From Streptomyces iconiensis (GTDB lineage Bacteria; Actinomycetota; Actinomycetes; Streptomycetales; Streptomycetaceae): a stretch of DNA of 64,000 nt. Location of the stretch: the NCBI RefSeq assembly GCF_028657195.3, contig NZ_JANCPR020000002.1, positions 1 through 64,000 on the forward strand, in the 5' to 3' direction. Each line of letters begins with the position of its first letter. The first letter of the stretch is position 1. A program made the position numbers and the translations under genes. The notes below the pieces were generated by a model that was not told the DNA's origin, did not search any database, and was given only the letters and a program-made list of their open reading frames with translations. Shown in pieces: positions 25,036 to 33,289 of this stretch.

Positions 25036-27381
25036 TCACAGCGCGAGGCGCGGTTTGGGTGCCTCGGTGCGGCCCGCGGGTGGTTTGCGGCTGCCTGCCT
25101 GGTAAGGCTGGGGCCAGGGCGCTCCGGGTCCCGCGTACCCCTGTTCGGCCGCGGCGTGGAGGGTCCAGTGCGGGTCGTAGAGGTGGGGGCGTGCGAGGGC
25201 GCACAGGTCGGCGCGGCCCGCGAGGACGAGGGAGTTGACGTCGTCCCAGGAGGAGATGGCGCCGACGGCGATGACGGGCACGCCCAGGGTGTTGCGTATC
25301 CGGTCGGCGTACGGGGTCTGGTAGGAGCGGCCGAAGTCGGGGCGCTCGTGCGGCACGACCTGTCCGGTGGACACGTCGAGCGCGTCGGCGCCGTGCTCGG
25401 CGAAGGCGGCGGCGATGCGCAGCGCGTCCTCACCCGTGGTGCCGCCCTCGGCCCAGTCGGTCGCTGAGATCCGTACGGTCATGGGCCGCTCGCGTGGCCA
25501 CACCTCGCGGACGGCGTCGAAGACCTCCAGGGGGTAGCGCAGCCGCGCCTCCAGGCTGCCGCCGTAGGCGTCGGTGCGGGTGTTGGTGAGCGGGGAGAGG
25601 AAGCCGGAGAGCAGGTAGCCGTGGGCGCAGTGGAGTTCGAGCAGGTCGAATCCCGCGCGTGCGGCGCGCCGCGCCGAGGCGGTGAACTCCTCGCGTACGG
25701 CGTCGAGTCCTGCCCTGTCCAGCTCCTGCGGTGTCTGGCTGACGCCGGGCCTGTAGGGCAGCGGTGAGGGTGCGAGCAGGGGCCAGTTGCCTTCGGGCAG
25801 CGGGTCGTCGATGCCCTCCCACATGAGCTTGGTCGACCCTTTGCGTCCGGAGTGGCCCAGCTGGAGGCCGAGTGCCGCCGTGGGTGACTGTTCGTGGACG
25901 AAGGCGGCGACGCGGCGCCAGGCGTCCTCCTGTTCGTCCGTCCACAGCCCCGCGCAGCCGGGGGTGATGCGTCCACGGGGTGAGACGCACACCATCTCGG
26001 TCATGGTCAGCGCGGCGCCGCCGAGGGCGCGGGCACCGAGGTGGACGAGGTGGAAGTCGCCGGGGACGCCGTCGCGCGACTTGTACATGTCCATGGGAGA
26101 GACCACGACGCGGTTGCGCAGGGTGAGTTCGCGCAGCCGCAGGGGCGTGAACATCGGGGGTGTGCCCTCGGGTGTGCCGGCCTCGCGTTCGGTCGCGGTG
26201 ACGAAGGCGGGGTCGCGCAGCCTGAGGTTGTCGTGGGTGACGCGGCGGCTGCGGGTGAGGAGGTTGAAGGCGAACCGGTGGGGCGGCTGCTCCGCGTACC
26301 CGTCCAGTTCCTCGAACCAGGTGAGGCTGGCCAGTGCCGCGCGCTGTGTGGAGCGTACGACGGGCTGCCGTTCGGCCTCGTAGGCGGCGAGCGCCTCGGG
26401 CAGCCCGGGCTGTTCGCGTACGCAGGCCGCGAGCGCGAGCGCGTCCTCGACGGCGAGCTTGGTGCCGGATCCGATGGAGAAGTGCGCGGTGTGCGCGGCG
26501 TCGCCCAGGAGCACGATGTTGCCGTGCGACCAGCGCTCGTTGACGACCGTACGGAACGCCGTCCACTGGGAGTTGTTGCCGCGCAGTGTGTGTCCGCCGA
26601 GGGTGTCGGGGAAGAGCTTGGCGCACTGCTCGGCCGAGGCACGCTCGTCCATCCCGTCGAATCCGGCGGCGTGCCACACCTCTTCGCGTGCCTCGACGAT
26701 GACGGTGGAGGCGCCGTGCGGGGAGTCGGGCGACGGGCCCGCGTACGGGTAGGCGTGCAGTTGGAGTACGCCGTGCCCGGTCTCGGCGATCTCGAAGCGG
26801 AAGGCGTCGAGCGCGAAGTCGGCCGCCAGCCAGATGTAGCGGCAGCGGTGGGTGGCCACGGACGGCCGGAAGACCCCGGCGTGCGCGGTACGGGTGGCGC
26901 TGCCGGCGCCGTCGGCCGCGATCACCAGGTCGTGTGTGCGGGCGAGTTCGGCCGCGGGCGGCGCGGGGGTGCGGAAGCTGAGGGTGACGCCCAGCTCGCG
27001 GCAGCGCGCGTGCAGGACGGCGAGCAGGGTGCGGCGGCTGAGCGCGGCGAAGCCGTGCCCTGTGGAGGTGAGGGTGCGGCCCCTGTGTACGACGTCGATG
27101 TCGTCCCAGCGGACCATCCGGGAGTTGAGCGTCGCGTACACCTCGGGGTCGGCGTTCTCGATGCCGCCGAGGGTCTCGTCGGACAGCACGACGCCGAAGC
27201 CGAACGTGTCGTCGGGGGCGTTGCGTTCGTGGACGGTGACCTCGCGCGCGGGGTCGAGCCGCTTGAGCAGGAGGGCCGCGTAGAGGCCACCGGGTCCGCC
27301 GCCGATGACGGCGACCCGCAGCGGGCGTCCCGCACGTGCCGGTGGTCCGGGGGCGGGCGCTGCGGCCGGTGCGGCGTTCAC
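25036..27381 (-). CDS. Fused aryl-CoA monooxygenase / Old-Yellow-Enzyme reductase (salicylyl-CoA 5-hydroxylase or 2-aminobenzoyl-CoA monooxygenase/reductase type)
   Basis: 781 residues with two flavin domains. Residues about 20-395 form a class A monooxygenase: AVIGGGPGGLYAALLLKR, the GD motif LLGDAAHTAHFSIGSGTKLA. From about 410 an FMN Old-Yellow-Enzyme-type barrel begins (MFTPLRLRELTLRNRVVVSPM), with LGLQLGHSGRKGS, LELHCAHGYLLSGFLSP and VPVIAVGAISSWDDV. This fusion is known from 2-aminobenzoyl-CoA monooxygenase/reductase of Azoarcus evansii and from Streptomyces enzymes named salicylyl-CoA 5-hydroxylase. It should hydroxylate, and perhaps reductively dearomatise, an aromatic CoA ester. The start lies 7 bases after the enoyl-CoA hydratase stop, so one operon. 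Confidence 0.9.
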   Translation of the reverse strand: MNAAPAAAPAPGPPARAGRPLRVAVIGGGPGGLYAALLLKRLDPAREVTVHERNAPDDTFGFGVVLSDETLGGIENADPEVYATLNSRMVRWDDIDVVHRGRTLTSTGHGFAALSRRTLLAVLHARCRELGVTLSFRTPAPPAAELARTHDLVIAADGAGSATRTAHAGVFRPSVATHRCRYIWLAADFALDAFRFEIAETGHGVLQLHAYPYAGPSPDSPHGASTVIVEAREEVWHAAGFDGMDERASAEQCAKLFPDTLGGHTLRGNNSQWTAFRTVVNERWSHGNIVLLGDAAHTAHFSIGSGTKLAVEDALALAACVREQPGLPEALAAYEAERQPVVRSTQRAALASLTWFEELDGYAEQPPHRFAFNLLTRSRRVTHDNLRLRDPAFVTATEREAGTPEGTPPMFTPLRLRELTLRNRVVVSPMDMYKSRDGVPGDFHLVHLGARALGGAALTMTEMVCVSPRGRITPGCAGLWTDEQEDAWRRVAAFVHEQSPTAALGLQLGHSGRKGSTKLMWEGIDDPLPEGNWPLLAPSPLPYRPGVSQTPQELDRAGLDAVREEFTASARRAARAGFDLLELHCAHGYLLSGFLSPLTNTRTDAYGGSLEARLRYPLEVFDAVREVWPRERPMTVRISATDWAEGGTTGEDALRIAAAFAEHGADALDVSTGQVVPHERPDFGRSYQTPYADRIRNTLGVPVIAVGAISSWDDVNSLVLAGRADLCALARPHLYDPHWTLHAAAEQGYAGPGAPWPQPYQAGSRKPPAGRTEAPKPRLAL

Positions 27382-27388
27382 CGGGGGC

Positions 27389-28216
27389 TCACTTTCCCTG
27401 CCACTTGGGTGGCCGTTTCTCGGTGAAGGCGGCGTGGAACTCGGCGTAGTCGGCGCCGTGCATCAGCAGTGCCTGGGTGGCCGCGTCGAGTTCGACGGCA
27501 CCGGAGAGCGGCAGGTCGAGTTCGGCGGTGAGCAGGGCCTTGGTCTGCGCGTGGGCGAGCGCCGGCCCGTCGGCGAGCCGCCGCGCCAGCGCGGAGGCGG
27601 CGCCGGTCGCCTCGCCCTCGGCCGTCAACTCGCTGATGAGCCCGATGCGTTCGGCCTCGGGAGCGCGTACGGGGTCGCCGAGCATCAGGATGCGGGTGGC
27701 GTGCCCGAGGCCGACGACGCGGGGCAGCAGGTAGGCGGCGCCCATGTCTCCGCCGGACAGGCCGACCTTGGTGAACAGGAACGCGAAGCGCGCCGTGGGG
27801 TCGGCGACGCGGAAGTCCGAGGCGAGCGCGAGCACGGCGCCCGCTCCCGCCGCGGCCCCGTGCACGGCGGCGACGACGGGGAAGGGTGCCTCCCTGAGCG
27901 CCCGTACGACCTGTCCCGTCATGCGGTTGAAGTCGAGCAGCCGGGAGGTGTCCATCTCCAGGGTGGCGCCGATGATCTCGTCCACATCGCCGCCCGAGCA
28001 GAAGGCGCGGCCCTCTCCCCCGAGGACGAGGGCCCGGGTGTGCCGCTCGCGGGACAGCTCGGCGAGCAGGTCGCGCAGGTCCGCGTACGCCTCGAAGGTG
28101 AGCGCGTTCAGCTTCTCTGGGCGGGCGAGGGTGACGGTGGTGACGCCGTCGTCGTGGCTGACGCGCAGGTGCTGCCAGTCAGCCGTGCGCTGCGCGGATC
28201 CGGTGAACGGGCTCAT
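27389..28216 (-). CDS. Enoyl-CoA hydratase/isomerase family protein
   Basis: 275 residues from ATG 28216 after GGAGG. Crotonase signatures: LARPEKLNALTFEAYADL, the oxyanion segments GEGRAFCSGGDVDEI and HGAAAGAGAVLALASDFRVA, then KVGLSGGDMGAAYLLPRVVG. The position of the catalytic acid (GGDMG) fits enzymes annotated with 2-aminobenzoyl-CoA pathways. It is the first gene of an operon with the fused monooxygenase. The promoter carries the TGAC-TGCC-GTCA palindrome shared with the ligase promoter. Confidence 0.9.
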   Translation of the reverse strand: MSPFTGSAQRTADWQHLRVSHDDGVTTVTLARPEKLNALTFEAYADLRDLLAELSRERHTRALVLGGEGRAFCSGGDVDEIIGATLEMDTSRLLDFNRMTGQVVRALREAPFPVVAAVHGAAAGAGAVLALASDFRVADPTARFAFLFTKVGLSGGDMGAAYLLPRVVGLGHATRILMLGDPVRAPEAERIGLISELTAEGEATGAASALARRLADGPALAHAQTKALLTAELDLPLSGAVELDAATQALLMHGADYAEFHAAFTEKRPPKWQGK

Positions 28217-28284
28217 CACGGGGCCTCCGTCGGTGTGGGTACCTCGGCCGGGCTCGCGGGCCACTTCCGGAACGTATCACCGCT

Positions 28285-28302
28285 TCGTGACTGCCGTCAC
28301 GA
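28285..28302 (-). promoter_or_regulatory. Candidate PaaX-type operator upstream of the hydratase-monooxygenase operon
   Basis: TCGTGAC-TGCC-GTCACGA is a perfect inverted repeat with 7-bp arms, centred about 78 bases before the hydratase start. Its core matches the site at 20767-20778. Confidence 0.6.
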
Positions 28303-28733
28303 GTACGCGATAGATGTGGCTGGTTACCAAGCCCCTTGCACGGGGCGCCACTTCGCCCTTTCGGGCGAGGCGAGGCAGACCGGAACGGTCCGCCGCACAG
28401 CGGCGTGCGTCCGGCCCCGGCACGGGGCCGAGTGGCGGCGGCAGCGGCAACGGCAACGGCAGGTTGACGGTCCTGGAGACGTACGAGGCTCGACGGCCCT
28501 GGAGACGCACGAGGCCCTCGCCGGGCCCGGCTGCGGCGAGCGCGGGGAGAGGACTTCGGCGGCCGGCGCACGCGGCGGACCCTCCGCATACGTTCCGCAG
28601 GAGACACGCCACGACGGGGAGGGGCGGCTTCCGCGTCGGCCGCACCGTGCGGGGCGCCGCCGGGACCGTACGTCTGGGTGCCGCGTACAGGCCGGGCCCG
28701 GACTGCGCGTGTGTCCCTGGTAGACCTGGGGCC
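28303..28733. other. Intergenic stretch without a clear gene
   Basis: About 430 bases between the hydratase operator and the MazG-like gene. It holds a GGC-rich run (GGCAACGGCAACGGCA) and an imperfect direct repeat around CTGGAGACGYACGAGG (two copies, about 28470 and 28500). Frames that stay open are Arg/Pro/Gly-rich and look like shadows. Confidence 0.5.
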
Positions 28734-29102
28734 GTGAGCGATTCCCTCCAGAACCAGAACGGCGGCCGTACGGTCGCGGAACTCCAGCGCAGACTGGCCG
28801 ACTTCGCCGCGGCGCGCGACTGGGGCCAGTACCACACCCCGAAGAACCTGGTCGCCGCGCTGAGCGTCGAGGCGGGCGAACTCGTCGAGATCTTCCAGTG
28901 GCTGACCCCCGACCAGTCGGCCCGCGTGATGGCGGACAGTGCGTCGGCCGCGCGGGTCGAGGACGAGGTCGCCGATGTCCTCGCCTACTTGCTCCAGTTC
29001 TGCGAAGTCCTGGGCGTCGACGCGCTCGCCGCGCTGGAAGCAAAGATCGAGAGGAACGAAACGCGTTTCCCGACCTCCGGAAACGGTCACTCTATGGAGT
29101 GA
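28734..29102 (+). CDS. MazG-like nucleotide pyrophosphohydrolase
   Basis: 122 residues from GTG 28734. The MazG fold is shown by RDWGQYHTPKNLVAALSVE, EAGELVEIFQW (first ExxE) and EDEVADVLAYLLQF (second Glu/Asp pair), the Mg-binding half-sites of house-cleaning NTP pyrophosphatases. TAGACC lies 7 bases before the GTG with no ribosome site between, so a leaderless transcript is likely. The DUF6099 gene follows by about 105 bases. Confidence 0.88.
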   Translation: MSDSLQNQNGGRTVAELQRRLADFAAARDWGQYHTPKNLVAALSVEAGELVEIFQWLTPDQSARVMADSASAARVEDEVADVLAYLLQFCEVLGVDALAALEAKIERNETRFPTSGNGHSME

Positions 29103-29207
29103 CGAAGTTATCCACACGACCCTTTTTGTCCACAGAAATCCGAACCCCCCTGGCGGAGCTGGCCATTGACAGTCACGCTGGGTAGCGACCAGTGAGGGGG
29201 AAGGCAG

Positions 29208-29666
29208 ATGGATGCTGTACGGCTCATCGCGGCCACCCGGCAGGCACTTGCGCTCAGCGCTGCCGTGCCGGACATCGTCGCGGAGTCCTGGCAGGCACAG
29301 GCACTCGCCGAGGCGGTCGGCAGCCATCTCGCGATCAGCGGTCCACCCGCCGTCCGGTCCGAGGCACTCGGGCTGAGCGAGGCGGGGAGCAGGGCGTGCG
29401 GCTCACTGCACCACCCGGCGCTGCGCGCCGGCGGGGTGCGGGCCGCACGACTTTCCATGATCCAGGACCCACGGCGTGCCCTGCATGATCTGGGCGGGCT
29501 GCTGGGGGAATCGGGGGTGGCGCTGGTGGGAGTGGCGGTCTCGGCCGAGGACGAGGCGCTGTACTGGCAGTGCATCGAGGCGATCGACGCGGCGGACGAG
29601 TCGGCGGACCGGGTGGTCGGCATCCTGCGGAGACTGGCGATGCGCGAACGCGGGAGCGTGGCGTGA
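29208..29666 (+). CDS. DUF6099-family protein
   Basis: 152 residues from ATG 29208 after GAGGGGGAAGG. All-alpha composition: MDAVRLIAATRQALALS, then IVAESWQAQALAEAVG and a C-terminal ALYWQCIEAIDAADESADRV. I recall this as the streptomycete DUF6099 family, often next to a MazG-like gene. Function unknown. Confidence 0.65.
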   Translation: MDAVRLIAATRQALALSAAVPDIVAESWQAQALAEAVGSHLAISGPPAVRSEALGLSEAGSRACGSLHHPALRAGGVRAARLSMIQDPRRALHDLGGLLGESGVALVGVAVSAEDEALYWQCIEAIDAADESADRVVGILRRLAMRERGSVA

Positions 29667-29785
29667 ACCAGGCGGAAAGGCCACAGGAAGCCGGCCCCAC
29701 CGGGGAGCCCGGCCGACGGGCACGGCCCGGGTCACCCCGGCGGCAGGCAGACGGAGGAAGGAGACGAGGCGTGACCCGTGGGCCC

Positions 29786-29875
29786 CGGAGTGCGGGCTCC
29801 GGGAGCGCGCAGCCCGGGAGCGCGCAGCCCGGGAGTGTGGGGCCTGGAAGTGTGGGGCCCTGGAGTGTGGGCTCC
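29786..29875. repeat. Six tandem 15-bp units
   Basis: Units of the form SGGAGYGYGSRGYYC: the third and fourth are exact copies of GGGAGCGCGCAGCCC and the others vary at a few bases. The period is a multiple of three. One plus frame opened by a GTG overlapping the DUF6099 stop (29663) would read them as PGSAQ/PGSVG pentapeptides, but that frame runs on as a shadow through the next gene. The 29667-30029 gap holds nothing else convincing. Confidence 0.85.
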
Positions 29876-30029
29876 GGTGGCGCGGGGCCCACAGGTCCGG
29901 GGATCTGGACCCGGTCGGGCGCCGCGTCGTCCGGGGGCGTGCCGTCCTCCCCGCCTGAGCCGGCCGGCCCGGCTCCGGCCCCGCCAACGACCCCGGTGCG
30001 TGGCAGGGCACGGAAGGTCACGAGGCAAG

Positions 30030-30962
30030 ATGGAGGGCATGCGACTGCGAATCTTCACCGAGCCCCAGCAGGGGGCAAGCTACGACACACTGCTCCGGGT
30101 CGCGAAGGCCACGGAGGAACTCGGCTTCGACGCCTTCTACCGCTCGGACCACTATCTGGCCATGGGCGACGGGGACGGGCTCCCGGGCCCGACCGATGCC
30201 TGGATCACCCTCGCCGGGCTCGCCCGCGAGACCAGCCGTATCCGGCTGGGCACCCTGATGACGGCGGGCACCTTCCGGCTTCCTGGCACGCTCGCCATCC
30301 AGGTGGCGCAGGTCGACGCGATGTCGGGCGGCCGGATCGACTTCGGCCTGGGCTCGGGGTGGTACGAGGACGAGCACACGGCGTACGGGATCCCGTTCCC
30401 GAAGGAGAAGTTCGGGCGGCTGGAGGAGCAGCTCGCGATCATCACCGGGCTGTGGGAGACACCGGTGGGCGAGAAGTTCACCTACGAGGGCTCCTACTAC
30501 CAGCTGAAGGACTCCCCCGCCCTTCCCAAGCCGCACCAGGAGCGGATCCCGGTACTGGTCGGCGGGTTCGGCGCCAAGCGCACCCCGCGCCTGGCGGCGC
30601 GCTACGCGGACGAGTTCAACATGCCGTTCGGCTCGCTGGAGGACACCGAGCGGCAGTTCGGGCGGGTCCGCGCGGCGGCCGAGGAGCACGGCCGCGCTGC
30701 GTCCGACCTGGTGTACTCGAACGCGCTGGTCGCGTGCGTCGGCAAGGACGACGCCGAGGTGGCCCGCAGGGCCGCCGCCATCGGGCGGGAGGTCGAGGAG
30801 CTGAAGGAGAACGGTCTGGCGGGGACGCCAGCCGAGGTGGTCGACAAGATCGGTCGGTTCGGGGAACTGGGCGCCTCCCGCGTCTACCTCCAGACGCTGG
30901 ACCTGAGCGACCTTGACCACCTGGAGCTGATCGCGGACCAGGTGCAGTCGAAGCTGCCTTGA
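30030..30962 (+). CDS. LLM-class F420-dependent oxidoreductase
   Basis: 310 residues from ATG 30030 (MEGMRLRIF). ATG 30039 is an alternative with GGAGGG only 2 bases away. Family signs: FDAFYRSDHYLAMGDG, SRIRLGTLMTAGTFR, MSGGRIDFGLGSGWYEDEH and IPVLVGGFGAKRTPRLAARY. It is closer to the F420-dependent TIGR03560-like group than the left-edge LLM protein is. Substrate unknown. No clear operon partner; homocysteine methyltransferase follows after about 190 bases. Confidence 0.88.
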   Translation: MEGMRLRIFTEPQQGASYDTLLRVAKATEELGFDAFYRSDHYLAMGDGDGLPGPTDAWITLAGLARETSRIRLGTLMTAGTFRLPGTLAIQVAQVDAMSGGRIDFGLGSGWYEDEHTAYGIPFPKEKFGRLEEQLAIITGLWETPVGEKFTYEGSYYQLKDSPALPKPHQERIPVLVGGFGAKRTPRLAARYADEFNMPFGSLEDTERQFGRVRAAAEEHGRAASDLVYSNALVACVGKDDAEVARRAAAIGREVEELKENGLAGTPAEVVDKIGRFGELGASRVYLQTLDLSDLDHLELIADQVQSKLP

Positions 30963-31154
30963 CCGCTGCACCCTTCTGACGGAAGCGGGGAGGCTCCCAG
31001 GGCGGCGGCCTGCGGTCGTCCGGACTCCGGCCGGGAGCAGGGGCGTTGGTGGAGCCGGAGCCGCCGAACCGCCTGACAGCGCTTCGAGTGTCCCCGCTCC
31101 GCGGGAGCTTCCTCCCCGCGCTCCCGCACGGGGGGGGTCCACGAAGGAGACCCG

Positions 31155-32069
31155 ATGACCGACGGCCCCGCGACCCCGCTCGCCGACGCGCTCGCGCGCG
31201 GTGTCGTCCTGCTGGACGGAGGGCTCTCCAACCAGTTGGAGGCGCAGGGCTGCGATCTCTCCGACGAACTGTGGTCGGCCCGGCTGCTGGCCGAGGCACC
31301 CGGGGAGATCGAGGCCGCACACGCGGCGTACGTACGGGCAGGGGCGCGGGTGCTGATCACCAGCAGCTACCAGGCGTCATTCGGGGGGTTCGGGGGGAGG
31401 GGGTGGGGGGAGGCCCGGAAGCTGTTTCGCCGCAGCACCGAACTGGCCCGCTCCGCCGCCCGCGCCACGACGCCTGACCCCGTGTGGGTGGCGGGTTCCG
31501 TGGGCCCGTACGGCGCTGTACGGGCTGACGGGGGTGAGTACCGGGGCCGGTACGGGCTGAGTGTGCGCGAGTTGGCGGACTTCCACCGCCCCCGGGTGGA
31601 AGCGCTGCTGGAGGGCGGGCCCGATGTGCTCGCGCTGGAGACGGTGCCGGACATGGACGAGGCGGAGGCGCTGCTGCGCGCCGTGGAGGGGTGCGGAGTC
31701 CCGGTGTGGCTGAGCTACACCGTTGCCGCAGGCCGTACCCGTGCGGGGCAGCCCCTCGCCGAAGCCTTCGCGCTCGCCCAGGGAAATGACCAGGTACTCG
31801 CGGTCGGCGTCAACTGCTGCGCCGCCGAAGAGGTACCGCACGCCGTGGAGACCGCGGCGCGCGCCACCGGCGGCAAGCCGGTGGTGGCCTACCCCAACAG
31901 CGGCGAGGGCTGGGACGCGGCCCGCCACCACTGGAGCGGCGCCCCCACGTTCGCACCCGCCGTCGCGCCGGCCCTCGCACGCGACTGGGTCGCCGCCGGG
32001 GCGCGGCTGGTCGGAGGCTGCTGCCGGGTGGGCCCGGAAGGCATCGCGGCACTGGCCGCCGCGCTGTGA
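31155..32069 (+). CDS. mmuM: Homocysteine S-methyltransferase
   Basis: 304 residues from ATG 31155 after GAAGGAGA. LLDGGLSNQLEAQGCDL is the family N-terminus, ALETVPDMDEAEAL is conserved, and the zinc ligands are the Cys of VGVNCCAAEEVP and the double Cys of LVGGCCRVGPEGI. It transfers a methyl group from S-methylmethionine or S-adenosylmethionine to homocysteine. No SAM riboswitch motif was recognised in the 190-base leader. Confidence 0.92.
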   Translation: MTDGPATPLADALARGVVLLDGGLSNQLEAQGCDLSDELWSARLLAEAPGEIEAAHAAYVRAGARVLITSSYQASFGGFGGRGWGEARKLFRRSTELARSAARATTPDPVWVAGSVGPYGAVRADGGEYRGRYGLSVRELADFHRPRVEALLEGGPDVLALETVPDMDEAEALLRAVEGCGVPVWLSYTVAAGRTRAGQPLAEAFALAQGNDQVLAVGVNCCAAEEVPHAVETAARATGGKPVVAYPNSGEGWDAARHHWSGAPTFAPAVAPALARDWVAAGARLVGGCCRVGPEGIAALAAAL

Positions 32070-32227
32070 GCTGCCGCGCGGTTGCGTGAGGGCGTCGCGT
32101 CCGGGCTTGTACGCGTACCCGGGGCGGCCCAGCGTGGGCGCGTACGCGAGGCGTCGCGGCGGGTGCGACGCGGGGCGGCCCGGCGGGTGCGCGTACGCGG
32201 GCAGTCGCGGCGGGTGCGCGTACGCGA

Positions 32228-32317
32228 CCGGCCTACGGCACCGGACCGGGCTACGGCACCGGACCGGGCTACGGCACTGGTCCGGCCTACGGCACTGAGG
32301 GCGGGCTACGGCGCTGA
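32228..32317. repeat. 18-bp CCGGGCTACGGCACCGGA tandem repeat
   Basis: Four clear units (32228, 32246, 32264, 32282) and a fifth diverged one. All share CTACGGC, also the core of the hexanucleotide repeat at 7551-7610. Just upstream (about 32110-32225) GCGTACGCG recurs. The stretch 32070-32379 holds no convincing gene. One frame would read GYGTGP repeats. Confidence 0.8.
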
Positions 32318-32379
32318 GGGCGGCACGACACCCTTCGCCCAGGAACGGCGGGACAGGCGACGGCGGAGCGCCTCACTTG

Positions 32380-32403
32380 ATAGGCAAGCCGCCACTTGCC
32401 TAT
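32380..32403. promoter_or_regulatory. ArsR-type operator overlapping the promoter
   Basis: ATAGGCAAG and CTTGCCTAT are a perfect 9-bp inverted repeat around CCGCCA. TTGATA (32377-32382) and TATGGT (32401-32406), 18 bases apart, are plausible -35 and -10 elements overlapped by the repeat. The ArsR-family gene begins 30 bases later, so autorepression is inferred. Confidence 0.65.
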
Positions 32404-32432
32404 GGTGCGCTGCCGCGCCTATGGTGCTGGCC

Positions 32433-32726
32433 ATGGCGGACGACGTCTTCAAGGCGCTGGCCGACCCCACCCGCCGGAGGATCCTTGACGAACTGGCGGA
32501 ACGGGACGACCAGACCCTGTTCGAGATATGCACGCGGCTGGTGACCAAGCACGGCCTGGGGCTGTCACGCCAGGCGATCAGCCAGCATCTGGCCGTACTG
32601 GAGTCCGCGGGTCTGGTCGTTTCGCGGCGCCAGGGCCGCTACAAGTTCCACACCCTGAAGACCGAACCCCTTGAGCGCATCGTGACCCGATGGCTCAGGC
32701 CCGACACACCGGAGAGCACCCCATGA
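32433..32726 (+). CDS. ArsR/SmtB-family transcriptional regulator
   Basis: 97 residues from ATG 32433 (in-frame ATG 32421 is an alternative). Winged helix: VFKALADPTRRRILDELAE, LSRQAISQHLAVLESAGLV and RRQGRYKFHTL. No metal-binding Cys cluster is visible, so the signal is probably not a metal. The stop overlaps the ATG of the VOC gene (ATGA), so the two proteins are co-made, a common pairing in actinomycetes. Confidence 0.88.
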   Translation: MADDVFKALADPTRRRILDELAERDDQTLFEICTRLVTKHGLGLSRQAISQHLAVLESAGLVVSRRQGRYKFHTLKTEPLERIVTRWLRPDTPESTP

Positions 32727-33109
32727 AGATCAACCTGACCAGCGTCTTCGTCGACGACCAGGACAAGGCCCTGCGCTTCTACACGGACGTACTGGGCTTC
32801 CTGAAGAAGCACGAGGTCCCGCTGGGCGAGGCCCGGTGGCTGACCGTGGTCTCGCCGGAGGACCCCGACGGAACCGAGCTGCTGCTGGAGCCCGACGGCC
32901 ACCCCGCGGTGAAGCCGTACAAGGAGGCGCTGGTCAAGGACGGCATCCCGGCCGCCGCCTTCGATGTTGACGATGTGCGCGCGGAGTTCGACCGGCTGAG
33001 CGCGCTGGGGGTGCGCTTCACCCAGGAGCCGCTGCCCATGGGCCCCGTCACCACCGCGGTTCTGGACGACACCTGCGGCAACCTGATCCAGATCATGCAC
33101 AGCGAGTAG
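32723..33109 (+). CDS. VOC-family (glyoxalase-like) protein
   Basis: 128 residues from ATG 32723 overlapping the upstream stop. One VOC module: INLTSVFVDDQDKALRFYTDVLGF, GTELLLEPDGHPAV, VLDDTCGNLIQIMH. The C-terminal Asp/Asn-Leu-Ile-Gln motif and mid Glu could bind a metal. Candidate substrates are electrophiles or antibiotics. Coupled to the ArsR-type regulator. Confidence 0.87.
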   Translation: MKINLTSVFVDDQDKALRFYTDVLGFLKKHEVPLGEARWLTVVSPEDPDGTELLLEPDGHPAVKPYKEALVKDGIPAAAFDVDDVRAEFDRLSALGVRFTQEPLPMGPVTTAVLDDTCGNLIQIMHSE

Positions 33110-33289
33110 GCATCCGGCGCGCGGGCGGCACCCGCGTTCCGCCGCCCACCTCCCCGCCTCCGCCCATCCGCCGACCGCCACCCGTGGCCCACCGCCCGCC
33201 GCCCGTGATCAACTCCCGAGCCGTACCGGGCAGCGCGAGGTGATCTGCGGGCGTGGCGAGCACCGCCGCACATGCCCTATAGTTGATCT

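Noticed and set aside
29570..30916. Plus-strand frame continuing from DUF6099 through the LLM gene
   Set aside because: It overlaps the LLM gene in a different frame with low-complexity RGP composition, so it is a shadow, although its first part covers the 15-bp repeats.
30963..31154. SAM riboswitch before the homocysteine methyltransferase
   Set aside because: I looked for the SAM-I core (such as the GAGGGA...CCGGCAACC pattern) and found none.
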